A stretch of DNA of 64,000 nucleotides from Diospyros lotus. Taxonomy: Eukaryota > Streptophyta > Magnoliopsida > Ericales > Ebenaceae. Numbering within the stretch: the first letter of the stretch is position 1; every line of letters begins with the position of its first letter. The DNA lies in the NCBI RefSeq assembly GCF_014633365.1, contig NC_068351.1, positions 25,888,366-25,952,365 on the forward strand. Direction: 5' to 3'. Positions 22,723 through 33,922 of this stretch are shown piece by piece. Below the pieces are notes generated by a model. The model did no database searches. It saw only the letters and a program-made list of their open reading frames with translations, and had not been told where the DNA came from. Made by a program: the position numbers and the translations under genes.

Positions 22723-23326
22723 TCTTACTCTTTACAAGCAAATTATTTCCAGACCTTTTAGATGTTCCTAGTTCCAATTCCCTAGCTTTAATACCCGATA
22801 TAACAAGATCCAAACTAGGAACAATGCCAGTATACCTTAATGCATGCTTTACTACATCATAGTCATCAGGTAAAGAATTTAACAGAATCATAGCTTCACT
22901 TGTGTCACCTAATGCTTGATTAGTACCTCTAAGTAATAATGCAAGTCTAGTGAATTCATCTATGTTTTCATCCATTGACTTAGATGTATTCATTTTGAAA
23001 TTAAACAGCATGCCTTTCAAGTATACTAAATTAGGTGCAGACATTACAGAGTATAGAGAATCTAATTTATTCCATAAATCAATAGGATTAGACATACCAT
23101 CTACCTTGCGTATGATAGTGTCACCAAGGTGAAGGAAAATGAGGTTGAATGCCTCTTCTCTTACCTCATCTGTTCTTGCAAGCTGATCAGGTGACCATTT
23201 TCGATCATCAGCTTCTAGTGCTATCAACACCTTATGATGAGAGAGTAAAACTCTCATCTTCTTTTTCCAGCTTTCGAAGTCTCCCTTTCCATCAAATATG
23301 CCAATTTCAAATCAGGTAGACATCAT
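22640..23326 (-). pseudogene. Copia gag (UBN2-type)
   Basis: The likely start is the ATGATG at 23321-23326, but the fifth codon is a stop (TCA on the plus strand at 23312-23314). The open part runs on as GIFDGKGDFESWKKKMRVLL and then to 22640. It contains the typical gag helices LWNKLDSLY...FNFKMNTSKSMDENIDEFTRL and LLNSLPDDYDVVKHAL. Gag forms the virus-like particle. The frame shifts before the zinc knuckle. Confidence 0.88.
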
Positions 23327-23506
23327 CTTCGCCTTGCACGAAGTTAACCTAGGTGGCTCTAGACACTGATGAGAACAATCACAGTAAACTCTTGCTGACA
23401 AAGACTCTTAGAGAAACCCTAGACCACCCGCAAATAGATGACAACCCCAGAGATGAAATAGATTAACTGATTAAACTTACAAACCCTAAGCGCCAATCTA
23501 AAACAC

Positions 23507-23520
23507 GGCTCTAATACCAC
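23507..23520 (-). other. Copia primer-binding site
   Basis: The minus strand reads GTGGTATTAGAGCC right after the 5' LTR. It differs at one base from TGGTATCAGAGCC, the sequence complementary to the initiator-Met tRNA 3' end. Confidence 0.85.
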
Positions 23521-24320
23521 TGTTGTAAACTGATACACAAACCTGAGGGTATTTCCAAATATGTTTCAATCACAGACTCACGATGAACAGAAGTCAGGAA
23601 GCCTAACAATCATTCATGCATAAACAGAATGAAAACAGAAACGAAAAGCGAAAGCAGATAAAACGTTTTTACCGTGGTTCACCCAAAATAGGTCTATGTC
23701 CACATTGAGCTCCGATATGGAGAGCTCACTACACTAATGATCGAATCAAAGAATACACCCTCAGAAATCCTCTCAATCTCTCTGTACATACAGTGGTTCG
23801 AGAAACAAAATTTTCCCAATAATCACTTAATATAGATTAAGAGGCAAAACCCTATCGAACCATATAACTTAACAAGCTATACAATCATTTACAGAGAATG
23901 AAAAGGAAAAACAAGAAGCAAACCAGAAACCCTAGGTCGGAGACGAAGGCTCTCCCTCTTCTTAAACCCTGTTTTCTCTTTCTTTGATGATTTTGTCTCT
24001 TTCATCTTAAACGTATGATCGGTCCATATCCCGAGGGGGAGATAAATAGCGACGATGGAAGGCTGGGATCAAGCCTCATAAAGTGAAGATGAAGGGCTAG
24101 GATCAGATCATGCAAGCACAATAAATATTCCAACAGAAAAGGCAGACGGACAAGAGAGATTGAGCGGGCAAGATAAAAGGCAATCGGGCGCCATCAGAGA
24201 GCAGCTGATGGTTGCCATGTGCTGCCATCCAACAGCTGCCAGATGGCAGGCTGTGGTTGTTGCACATGGCCCTCCAACATCTTACTCCTAACGACATCGT
24301 TTGGAGCTTCACGGCCAACA
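23521..24320 (-). repeat. Copia element 5' LTR
   Basis: This is the 800-bp partner of 18381-19180, with the same termini and the same length. Confidence 0.92.
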
Positions 24321-24325
24321 ACATC

Positions 24326-24642
24326 AGATAAGTAGTCACTTCCCACGCTAAGACTCTAGTTAGCAAGTTGCAGAACACATAACACACAAGCACAACAGTC
24401 TAAATATAATCTCTCCATGTATTATGGGAGTGGTCCATCAATCTCTCTAGATTTGGGTTGTCTATCTATATGTATCATATCACAATTATAGCGAAATTAA
24501 TTTTCTCATGTCTATCCTAAGCATCTAATTAGATTCATCATCCAATAAAGATTATTAGAGAGAGATATTTTTCTCAGAAAATTAATTTATTAGACAAGAT
24601 AATGATTTAAATTAAATTAAAATTTAAATAATTATCCCAACA
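24326..24642 (-). mobile_element. Copia-like LTR, 5' part (continues from 18207-18380)
   Basis: On the minus strand it starts TGTTGGGATAATTATTT at 24642. It resumes the LTR interrupted by the full-length Copia element. Confidence 0.5.
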
Positions 24643-25279
24643 CAGCTAGCATGTATTGTTGTGCCTTCTAGTGATAAAAAACCAATAAATCCCCATAGCT
24701 CAATGCTATTTTCACTAAAAAAAAAAATTCTTATTAGCCAGCCCTTGCTTAATTTCTTCTCTTAGGTTCTGTAACCTATATCTTGTCGATGTACCCAGAA
24801 AAGTCAAGGGATATGTGATCAAATGTGGGCCCCAATACAGTTAAAGAAAGCAAAGGTAAAAGGCCAAAGAAGACCCACTTGGTTAGTCGAGTAGGGGGCT
24901 ACTCGGTTGTGCCGAGTGGGCACCCACCCCAGCTCGGTCTAGCCGAGTGGATCCCACTCGGCTATGCCGAGAGATCCCACTCAGGGCATAACCGAGTGGG
25001 GGGTCACTCGATCATGCCGAGTGACCCTCCGGCTCAGCCATTTTTCTTGGTCCACTCGTTTGCAACCGAGTGGACCCCCTCTCGTCATCAGACGCCCAGT
25101 CGAATGGGCTCCGAAATCCTTGGAATGGGCCGCAAGATCTCCTAAGCAGGCCGTGAGATTCTCGCCGAGAATATCGTGAGGCCTCACTCGCCCTCCGCTA
25201 TAAATACACGGTCCCCTCTCCCTCACAAGGTACGCACTCTTGAGTTATTGAAGTACCATTTCGCATTTTCTCTGGAGAT

Positions 25280-25459
25280 CTGACTTAAGCATTAGAGGGT
25301 TTGCGCGAGGACCCCCACCCGCATCCTAATGGTGCTCTCATTTTGTAGGCCACTCGTCGCCTCAAGTCACTGACTTAAGCATTAGAGGGTTTGTGCGAGG
25401 ACCGCCACCCGCGTCCTAACGGTGCTATCATTTTGTAGGCCACTCGTCGCCTCAGGTGA
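25280..25459 (+). repeat. 90-bp tandem duplication in the Tat-like LTR
   Basis: Two units, starting at 25280 and 25370, both begin CTGACTTAAGCATTAGAGGG and differ at a few positions. The second unit runs into the 35-bp array. Confidence 0.85.
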
Positions 25460-25576
25460 CTCGATCATCTAAGGCCACTCGTCGCCTTAGGTCACTCGGT
25501 CACCCAAGGCCACTCGTTACCTCAGGTCACTCGGTTAACCAAGGCCACTCGTCACCTTAGGTCACTCGGTTATCTT
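25437..25576 (+). repeat. 35-bp tandem array, four copies
   Basis: Units at 25437, 25472, 25507 and 25542 share AGGCCACTCGTCRCCT and GGTCACTCGGT. The changes between units are mostly transitions. Confidence 0.85.
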
Positions 25577-25774
25577 GGGCCACCTGATCATCAGCCCACT
25601 AGATCTATCAGATCCACCAAGCCATCAGCCCTATCAGACCATCAGCTCTATAGTACCACCAGATTTGCTTGGCTACCAGATTTAGTTGCTTATTAAGACT
25701 CTCATCTTTGAAGGTACGACTTCCAAGACTCTTGCGTCTGTCCACAATTAAAAATAGATTGTTGTATTTCGACA

Positions 25775-27539
25775 ATAACACCTGTGAATCCGAGTTGGTG
25801 GGCATAGGATAAAATTGGTGCTCAATTACACTCTAGGTCAGCTTTGATTATATGCCCTTAATAATGAACCATATTGGACTTACTAAGTGGGGCCTCACAT
25901 TTTGGACTACAATTTTTGCTGCAACTGTTTACTCTCCAAATGCCTTCTCAATGCCATCTATATCTAAGTTGGAATAGCAGTTGAGTAATATGCAATGGTT
26001 GGACGCATTAAGTTCTGTAATGTAAATTTATTTTATACACTTCACGTAATGATTTTTTCATTTAAGTTGCAATGACGAACTAGTTAACCATGACCTCGGT
26101 CTGAACCGAAAGTCACCATGGTAGGGAAGGTAGTAATTATGATCTCTTCCAAAATTTAGAGTGATTATGCTAGAAAAAATATCGTTTGAGGTGTTTTAAG
26201 GACACTGTCCCTAAAGATAAATTTTGCCTTTTTCAAAGACGGTGTATCAGTGAAGTAAGTCATGGTGACTACCATTTCAAAATATAACGGATGATTCTCA
26301 ATAATAGTGTACTCATAATGTAAAATTCTCAAGAACAACAAATAAATAAATAAAACTCATCAAAATAGAGTTTACATATATAGAATGAAGAAGGCTGATG
26401 AGAGAAGCTCTCTTTTTTGATCAAGGTTGTCTCAAGTCAAGAGCATTTTATTTCCCAAGAAGAGAACATTGGAACTGGAAATCAGTACAAGGGGCGGCTT
26501 ATGTGGGTGCTAGAAATCTGCTGAATGGATAGGCGAGATGAGCATTTGTACTTTTACGGGTATTTGACAATAGGTATTAACTTGTAAACATAAGAAAGAG
26601 GAGGTTATGGGATTTTTCATTCATGGAATAAATAAATACAATGTTGTATATCTTTATGGAATCTGATGCGGCTGTAACTAGTATATCATAAATAATGGAA
26701 TAAATGTTTTATCAGGTGGAAGTGGCTTTGAATTAGGGTTCATTCAACATGACTTAAAAGTAAAATTTAAACTTAAATATATATATATATATATATATAT
26801 ACATACCTTAAGAAGTAACCTTATGAAAAGCTTTTCAACTATTACCTCAAAAAACTATTTATAATTTCTCAATCAAAATACTTAATTTTTTTAACTTACT
26901 TCCAACGATAAAAACTTAACAAAAAAAAAAAAAAGACGTATCAAACAAGCCGTAGGTCAAAGCATGTCTGGCATATTTGTATAAAATTTGTCGGCAGGGC
27001 TATCTTTGAATAGTCATCTAACTATCTCGATTACATAACATTTGATTTAAAATAAATCTAAACGGGGTTTCTAGAAAAAATAATGTAAAATATGAAATAA
27101 AATCTTTAGAAAAATCGATTTACAACAATTACCATCTACCTTATAGAGATATATAGGAGAATAATGCTGGTAATCAGTGTTTACGTACACTGTTTGGCAA
27201 TCCATTCAAATGGTAACTTTTTTTTAAGTAATAAAAACATGATTTTGTCCTCAAACCTAGTTTAGGTAGTGAGTCGCCACTTATGATAAGTTAAAAGTCA
27301 TGAGCCTTAATGCTTTCATATTTCTTAATATGAATACTTTTTTTTTTTTGGTAATTTTTTATGTACCAAAAAAACAAAAGTAAATACACGATTTTAATTA
27401 ATTTGTTCCGTGGTCCGTGAGATATAGGAACAATTTATTTAAATAAGTTCATTTTTTGCTTGTATGCATTTATGTTCTAATTATGTCACGTGTTTTGCAA
27501 ACATTATATGAATTAATGCTAATACTTAATTTGTTGCAG
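25775..27539. other. Intron 1 tail, AT-rich, no gene recognised
   Basis: It contains (TA)n at 26777-26801 and A/T runs. The last bases before exon 2 form a usual acceptor, TTAATTTGTTGCAG. Confidence 0.5.
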
Positions 27540-27635
27540 AAACTGAGGACTCGGGTTATCGACAATGACATTAATCCAGAATGGAACGAGGATTTAACTC
27601 TTTCCATCTCAGATCCTGATATCCCAATTAAGCTG
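27540..27635 (+). CDS. Exon 2 of the C2-domain (CAR-type) protein
   Basis: 32 codons, KLRTRVIDND to DIPIKL, follow directly from ...MGKQ of exon 1, both phase 0. In the family this is the KL(K/R)TRV...NPEWNEDLTLS block of the C2 domain, with the conserved NPEWNEDL (Asn49-Leu56 by joined numbering) and the DPD turn that holds Ca2+-loop acidic residues. Acceptor TTGCAG and donor CTG/GTATGT are good. Family members continue with an exon starting near TVYD and containing DKMG. I did not find that exon by eye anywhere to the right in this window. Either intron 2 exceeds 36 kb or the gene has been cut by the nest. Confidence 0.88.
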
Positions 27636-28659
27636 GTATGTTCATTGGTTGTTACATTTTTCCAAATATATGTGATAAACCGAAATTAACATATATAGGG
27701 GATATAATAATAAGGTCGTCGCTTCTAATATTGTCGAAAAGAGTACTGTCCATGGCCATGCTCTCAAACGTAGAACAAATTAGTTCCCACGCTTGTCAAA
27801 TGTGGTGAAGTGGAGGACTACCCGTAATAATGCATATATAATTGCTTTCTTCGGACCAAATATTTACCATTAATCTATGGAGGATGAACCAAAATATATA
27901 ATTATTCAGTATATTATAAGTGATGTTTCCATTCCAGTCCTAATTAAAGAATAAAGATTTTTATTCCCATTCTTGCCAGTTCCAATGCTGACCCTTGCCG
28001 TGGAGGTGGAGCGGGGGCATCTAAAGTACGTACTAACTAATCTTCAGGAGAAAGGGCTAAAGGCCTACTCTTAAATTTACAAGTTTGTAAACTAATTCTA
28101 TGGGCTTGGGGCTTTAATTCCTAGAACTAGAATATATATGGGGTAAGTGCAATTAAAAGAATGGAGTACTGGCGCCTTAATTAGAAGTTGAATGCATGCG
28201 GAAGAACATAGGCTTCAAGAATTAATGAAACAGCTACAGCTTTATGGAGAAAATACTGTGCCACGGATATTCTATATGTTCTTGTGGACTCCTGGCCCCT
28301 GATTCCACCAAATTAAGGTAGGTGGTTAGTTCTTCAACAGTCTGAACTTCGGAGGGATATTCTGAACATTCTACAGATTTTGAGGGTGGAATTAGATTTA
28401 ATTAATGCGAGAGATAGATAGGGTATTTGGCATGATGTTTGGATCAACCAAAGTTCTCTAAAGGTTATTTTTTCCAGGGCATATATATTCATTCTCACTA
28501 TCTTCATGCGGCTAGAGATATATCGGAGTATGGATTAATGGTCTAGAGTGGATTTGGAGTCTTAGATGGACAAAGAATCTATTTGCTTAGGCAGAGAACT
28601 TAAAGGAACCACTCCTATTCATGTTGAAGGATATTGTTCTTTATCCCTTTAAAAAAGGA
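27636..28659. other. Start of intron 2, nothing recognised
   Basis: Begins GTATGTTC. Mixed AT-rich sequence without a credible frame. Confidence 0.45.
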
Positions 28660-29250
28660 TAGAATGCTTTAACGGGTTTTTCAATGTTATGTTTTAAGTC
28701 ATTCAGCAAGAAACAAGAAGTATGAATTTGGTGGCCAATATCTGGTTAAGCTTCGCCCCTTCTAAAATTAGAAATCTTCACTTAGATTGTTTAATTTGTT
28801 GGGTTGAATCAACATAAAGGATTCTCTTATTAAAAAAAAAAAAAAAGCATTGTTAATCAATGTTATGTCCTCTTTACAATTATGAACTTGAAACTCCTGG
28901 ATCATATTTTGCTTGGTTGCTACAACTCATGATCAATTTGGTGTGCTTCAAGCTAGCCAAAAAAAAAAAACAAAAAAAACAAATGGCATGCCTTGGCCAA
29001 TTGGTAGGGTGCAAGTTGGGCATGCTCATGCTCATCCTGTATTGAAGATCTCCTAGACCGATAGAGTACTATAGTCTTAGGCAAAGTCCAAAAGAAGGTG
29101 TGGATCGTGGCTTTCTTTTCGATCCTATGGTCCATTTGGCATGAAAGAAATGAACTAATTTTTAACTGAAAAGCCTTCTTTGAGAAACTCACTAGACATT
29201 ATATTCTTTAGGCTAGCATTTTGGCTAAGGTTAATTACTAACGATATTCC
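28660..29250 (+). pseudogene. L1 LINE fragment (zinc-finger RVT tail)
   Basis: Plus-strand translation gives NIWLSFAPSKIRNLHLDCLICW (near 28738), then LLDHILLGCYNS (near 28890), then VAFFSILWSIWHERNELIFN (near 29107-29170). These are the zf-RVT-type block and its WSIW.ERN tail at the 3' end of plant L1 reverse transcriptases. An A-run near 28832-28845 and frame changes interrupt it. It is sense to the C2-domain gene, but only a dead 3' fragment. Confidence 0.7.
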
Positions 29251-31268
29251 CTTGTTCTGGTCCAATTTTAAAACTCCTAGTAAAAGTATTGTAGCCCGAA
29301 AACTACGACAATAGAATTTGTAGTGAGGAAAAGCTAGAGCCGAGGCAAAGCGAGGTTGATAGCTGGCAGAAGCCTGTTGGTGGATATAGGCGTTGGGTAG
29401 TTTCGGTCCTCAATGTACTGACTGGGGTCATAGGTGGACCTCTGAGGGCATCCTTGGGAGCGCCTGGAAGTGGCCTCCCGTGTGCTTGGGGCATATCTAC
29501 ACTCACAAGAATAAGTTAGAAGACAAGCGGGGATTGCTCACCCATGTATGTCTTCTGATGCTTAAGTCAATACGAGTAGAAGAAAAGACCAATATGCAAG
29601 TAAAGTATGCTATCATTGAATATAGAAAAGTTATACATTTTCCAGTCAATAAGGGTTGATCACGATACTATTACAGGGAACCGGGGATGTACTTGCACGT
29701 TAGTAGCATGCAAATGGGCTTAAGAGGAATCCCCCCCGAAGGGCCAAACAGCCTAGGGGGTTCTCCAGGAGAAGGTGGGCCTCACAGTCGGCTGCCGAAG
29801 CAAGGTCTCGGCCCCTAGAGGGCCTACCCAGGCATAAACCCGGGTAGCTCTGGGTTTAGTGAGAGATGCCTCGAGGTAATGTTTACTTAATCACTGCTCA
29901 CTTAAAGGACACATCGCACTCCATAGACGCAAACCTGTTACATTACCCCTTATAGTGATGTATATATACTATGTTGCGGAGCATAATATAATATAAGGAC
30001 TGAGGGTACACCATAATAGCACGGCATGCCATTTCCCCCTATCACAAACCATGGGCTCCACTACTTGGGTGGAAATTACGCAAGTATACATGTTATCCAT
30101 ATATATATATGTGTGTGTATATTTGTTGCAGGAAGAAGAAACAGCTCGCAGGAAGGTTAAAACAGAGCTTGCAGGTAGGAGCCTCTCAATAAGAGGTCTC
30201 TCTAAGAAGAGGAGAGATCCTCTTGGCAAGAGGTCTCTCCGAGAGACTCATCGAGAGGGGCTCACTGGGGGAGACACTACCGAGAGCTTGGCAGCACCTC
30301 CGAGAGGAGACTCACCTAGGGGAGGCCTCGCCGGGAAGAGTTTCCCAAGATAGGAGCTGCCAGAAGGAAAAACGACCACTATCAAGAGGACAAGAACCAT
30401 CACTGAGAGGCGCCGATAAACTTGCAGTCTCTTCTGAGGGAGCTGTTGCGGGAAGAGACCGACGATGTCGAGAGGTTTTAAGCCTCTCCGAGGGACGCTG
30501 CAAAAGGACTTAGCCACCACCGAGAGCCGATCTTTCTTTCCAAGAGGAGACTACTGAGAGGAGCTCATCCTCTCCGAGAAACGAAATCTCTATCGGAGAG
30601 AAAATGGAAAGGGGCTTGTTGAGAGAGAGAGAAAGAGAAAGAGAGATTTCCTTTGCTGAGAGCCCGACTGCTCTTGCTGGGAGGATAGCCATGGCTACTA
30701 AGAGGATGTAGGTCCTCTCCAAGAGACCTTAAAGCCTTGCCTAGAGGTGGCCCTCGCTGCCTTACCAAGAGGTAGAATCCTCTCCGAGAGAGGAAAATCT
30801 CTCTTGGAGAGAACTTGTAGAGAGCGCAACTGCTAGACCCCCCTATTTTTCCTTGGTTTTTTCTTCCTTTTATATCCCTTTTAGCTTGGCCCATTTTACC
30901 CCTCAAGCCTTGCCTATTCATCCTTTTGCCATTTCTCATGTTTCTTTGGTTATTTAACCACGATTTCTTCTTAGGAAGCGTGTCCCGACTCGATACCACT
31001 TTTGGAATTCGCCCGCCTAGGCCTATCGACCAAAATATCCCTAGTATCTAATGACCGAAATACCCTCAGGTGGATGCTCGGGAATTCTATGGCACAATAA
31101 GAAGATATAAGCAAATGGAGTATTCTTGTTATAAGAGGACTCATTGATGTTGGCATTATCCTTAGTGTTTCTCGTCTAAAGGGGAATTTTGGTGGTTTAA
31201 CTTATGCTAAGCCAACTGTTATATGGGAGCACTGGAAACAGATTCTTTAGACTGATATGATACCTCTT
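29251..31268. other. Unassigned, probably LTR-derived; GAGAG-rich middle
   Basis: About 30170-30830 is dense in GAGAGGTCTC, CTCTCCGAGAG and similar words on both strands. A GATGCTTAAGTCAATACG block near 29559 is the reverse complement of a word typical of Tat LTRs. At about 30990-31003 the minus strand reads AGTGGTATCGAGTC, reminiscent of a primer site. No protein or clean boundary could be established. Confidence 0.35.
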
Positions 31269-32085
31269 TGTATTACACCAACTCACAGATCGATTGCAAA
31301 TTAAAGAATGAATTTAATTGCAGTAGAATAGAATTAAAAGATTGACAAAAACATAAACCAAACCGTAAAAAGAACATGGAATTATCCTGGTTCATATTGC
31401 CCCTTAAGACAACCCTACATCTAGCCTTAGAACCCTCCGAGAGAAGACTTATTTGATTGATTAGAACGAGATCAATACTGTAACGCCCCACTTTTCCAAA
31501 TACACAACAACTTGAAATATAATTAAGACATCACCTACGGGCGTTATGGAAACCCTTACCAACGGAAGCATTGGATCGAACCTGCAAGCTTAACCGAAGC
31601 TAAATAAAGGGGTTTTCGCTAGATTTTCTTTACAAGTATAAGAAATGTAAAAGACTCTCAATACTCCAGAAGGACACAACTTATTAATGTAGTACAACTG
31701 TAGGGCATCCTTTTATTACAAACTTTGAGTACCCTAGCTGCTATTCACAATATATTACTTTTGTTACAAGGGTACATAATGAATCCAAGATCCCAAAGCT
31801 AGCGAAGCTCCACCTCCTTGCCCACGCTTTGATCTACAACCTGAAACACTTGATACTTTTGACAAAAGCTGGGACGATGAATGTCCCAGGGGTAAGAAAC
31901 ACCCGAGTTAGATAATTACATCTAAGTGAGTGGCATAAGGAAGAAGTTACATGAATGCATATGTGAGACAAGAGACACCTTAGTGGGTAATTCAAGAAAA
32001 GAAACAGTTCGTGCGTAAGCAAATGAGTACAAAGAACAACAAGAATCCTCCCTTATCACCATTTCCTCGACCCGTCATCATGCCA

Positions 32086-32320
32086 AACATCTTAGCCTCA
32101 TCTCTAGGCTAAGCCCCACCTCTAGGCATGTGGTTGTGATCCAATCCCTTAGCCTCACCTCTAGGCACGGCGCCACCTCTAGGCATGGGATTGCGAGCCA
32201 TCACTATGCCTGTCGACACTTGTGTGAAACATCTCAGCCCCACCTGTAGGCACGAGATCATTGTCCAATCCCTCAGCCTTACCTCTAGGCATGACCCCAC
32301 CTCTGGGCACGGGATTGCCT
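32086..32320. repeat. Imperfect tandem repeats of a CCTCTAGGCA word
   Basis: CCACCTCTAGGCAYG recurs irregularly with linking ATCCAATCCCTTAGCC or GGGATTGC words. It is inside the solo LTR. Confidence 0.6.
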
Positions 32321-32690
32321 CCCCGATCCTCGTGATGTTCCACCAACAAGTCGCTAAGTCATCATGTACAAGTTCCCGATCCACCAATAGCAACTATCAC
32401 CAAATAACATGTTGAAGACAAAGTAGAAGGAATATGTACGAACTAAGGAATATCAAGTAGGCACGGCCTCACTTGTAGGCACGGTGCACAAACCAAGGAA
32501 AATATGTTATGCAAACCATAAGCTATGTGCAAGAGTAGTCATGTTTAATCCCATCGATAAACCACAACAACCAACTCCATGATACAAACAAAATAGGAAA
32601 GAAATGCTCCAAAGTAAGGAAACATGAGATGTAAGCAACAACTATCCATAAGTGGAAACCAAGAGTGATGAATAAGAATCAAGGAGCATG

Positions 32691-32805
32691 CATAAGAACC
32701 ACTCACAGATGAAACCAAGAATGATCAAGAGGAAGAATACACAAGAACCACTCACAAATGAAACCAAGAATGATCAAGAGGAAGCATGCACAAGAACCAC
32801 TCACC
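32691..32805. repeat. 49-bp tandem repeat, about 2.3 copies
   Basis: Units start at 32691, 32740 and 32789 (partial). They share AAGAACCACTCACARATGAA and AAGAATGATCAAGAGGAAG. Confidence 0.85.
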
Positions 32806-33922
32806 TTGGTCGTTTTCCTTTCGATAGCACTGTTTACAGCCCGGTTTCGAGCATTAGGGGTTGTTTCTGCAGAAATCACGAATTTCAGTAAACCAAACCT
32901 TAAATATTTTTACATATGGTTGTAGATAATTAAAATAGGAGAACAACGGTGAAAATTTTAGGCCAAACGAAGGCCGGACGCGCCCTCGGAAGGTTGGCCA
33001 CGCGCCATCTCCTCCCTTGTTATCGATTCTGTAACCTAAAATTAAAAATGCTATAACTTGCTCATGTTTGCTCCGATTCACTCTCCGTTTGAACCTACAG
33101 ACTCCTCTTTTCATGCTCTACGACCCTATGGAAAGAAATTGTCTTACCTCTTTGATTTCCTTTTTGTTTTTGCTTCTTTCCGACTAGGTATCTCTATCTT
33201 TCCTTCTCTTTGCTTTTCTTGATTTTCTTTCTTTCCTTGCTTTCTTTCTTACACTTTAGCTTCACGTGGCCTCTCCTCCTCCCCTTTATATAGCCTCTCA
33301 AATCCCAAATATTCAAGATATCTCTTAGCCCCTAAGTTTCCTCATTTTCTACCCTAGCAATCATTAACATCTTTGATTTTTCCTTATCTTTCAAAGCAAG
33401 TCTCCATTTCTTCCAATCCAAAGCCTCCAAATACACCCTCACGTGGCTTTAGGATAAGCACTATTATATTCTTCTTTTGCAAGCCAATCCTAGTCTTCTA
33501 AGTTAAGTCTTCCAAGTTATGTCATCTTAGACTTTTAGGGTAAAATTAATCATTACAACCATTCTTCCTTGAGACTTTAGGGTAAATCCAATCCTATCTC
33601 TCCAACTCATGTCTTCTTGGATAAGGAATCATTATTGCATTTATTCCCTTTAGTTGGAAACAAGCTATCCCTTTTACAAGTTGTGATATTTGCACTTAGA
33701 TTCGGTTTAATGCCCTAAAACCTTTTCTGTTTACACTTTAGCTCTAAACTTCCATTTGAAGCATTTTAATCATAAGATCCTATCTTGTTAATTCTTTTCC
33801 TAAGTACTTCTGACCTCTTTTTCACATTTGCAATAGAATTAAAGATTTCTCTCCTTCCCCAAAATCAAAATTGCAACATCCAAACTTTACATTAAATTCT
33901 GGGATATTACAAATACAGCCTT

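Larger units (their letters stand above)
18381..24320 (-). mobile_element. Full-length Copia retrotransposon, antisense, frameshifted
   Basis: It has two 800-bp LTRs (18381-19180 and 23521-24320), both TGTTGT...CCAACA, and an exact 5-bp duplication ACATC at 18376-18380 and 24321-24325. A primer site and a polypurine tract are in the expected places. Domain order on the minus strand is gag, zinc knuckle, GAG-pre-integrase, integrase, reverse transcriptase, RNase H, the Copia order. The LTRs differ by roughly 5% by eye. The reading frame has an early stop and at least four frame changes, so it is no longer autonomous. Confidence 0.93.
24790..25774 (+). mobile_element. Tat-like Gypsy LTR
   Basis: The block CTGACTTAAGCATTAGAGGG, then GCGAGGACCCCCACCCGC, is characteristic of R/U5 in Tat-lineage LTRs. 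It ends GTATTTCGACA, like many Tat LTRs just before the primer site. A TATA box (CTATAAATA, 25198-25206) lies about 80 bp before the CTGACTTAAGC block. The start TGTACCC is provisional and no target duplication was found, so it may be truncated or keep a little internal sequence on the right. Between 24880 and 25080, CCGAGTGG and its complement CCACTCGG occur many times. Confidence 0.6.
3404..27539 (+). other. Giant intron 1 of the C2-domain gene
   Basis: The intron is delimited by GTATGC at 3404 and TTGTTGCAG ending 27539, and is 24,136 bp long. It contains an RTE LINE, two MITE-like elements, a hAT-like element, two long-inverted-repeat elements, several LTR remnants, a full-length Copia element and a Tat-like LTR. 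Almost every element whose orientation can be read is antisense to the gene; the Tat-like LTR is the exception. Unassigned parts: 3404-4274, 4475-4580 and 4722-4970 are AT-rich intron sequence with nothing recognised. Confidence 0.75.
31479..33911 (-). mobile_element. Gypsy-type solo LTR
   Basis: It runs TGTAACGCCCCAC to GGGATATTACA and is flanked by exact AATAC at 31474-31478 and 33912-33916. 2,433 bp, no internal domain. On the sense (minus) strand there is a TATA box (GGCTATATAAAGG, about 33284-33296) followed by a purine-rich leader of about 120 nt (33135-33255). Two hairpins shared with other LTRs lie at 31869-31889 and 31908-31925. Confidence 0.9.

Noticed and set aside
25437..25576. 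Regular repeat array looking superficially like a CRISPR array
   Set aside because: The 35-bp units are contiguous with no unique spacers, and it lies in a plant LTR.
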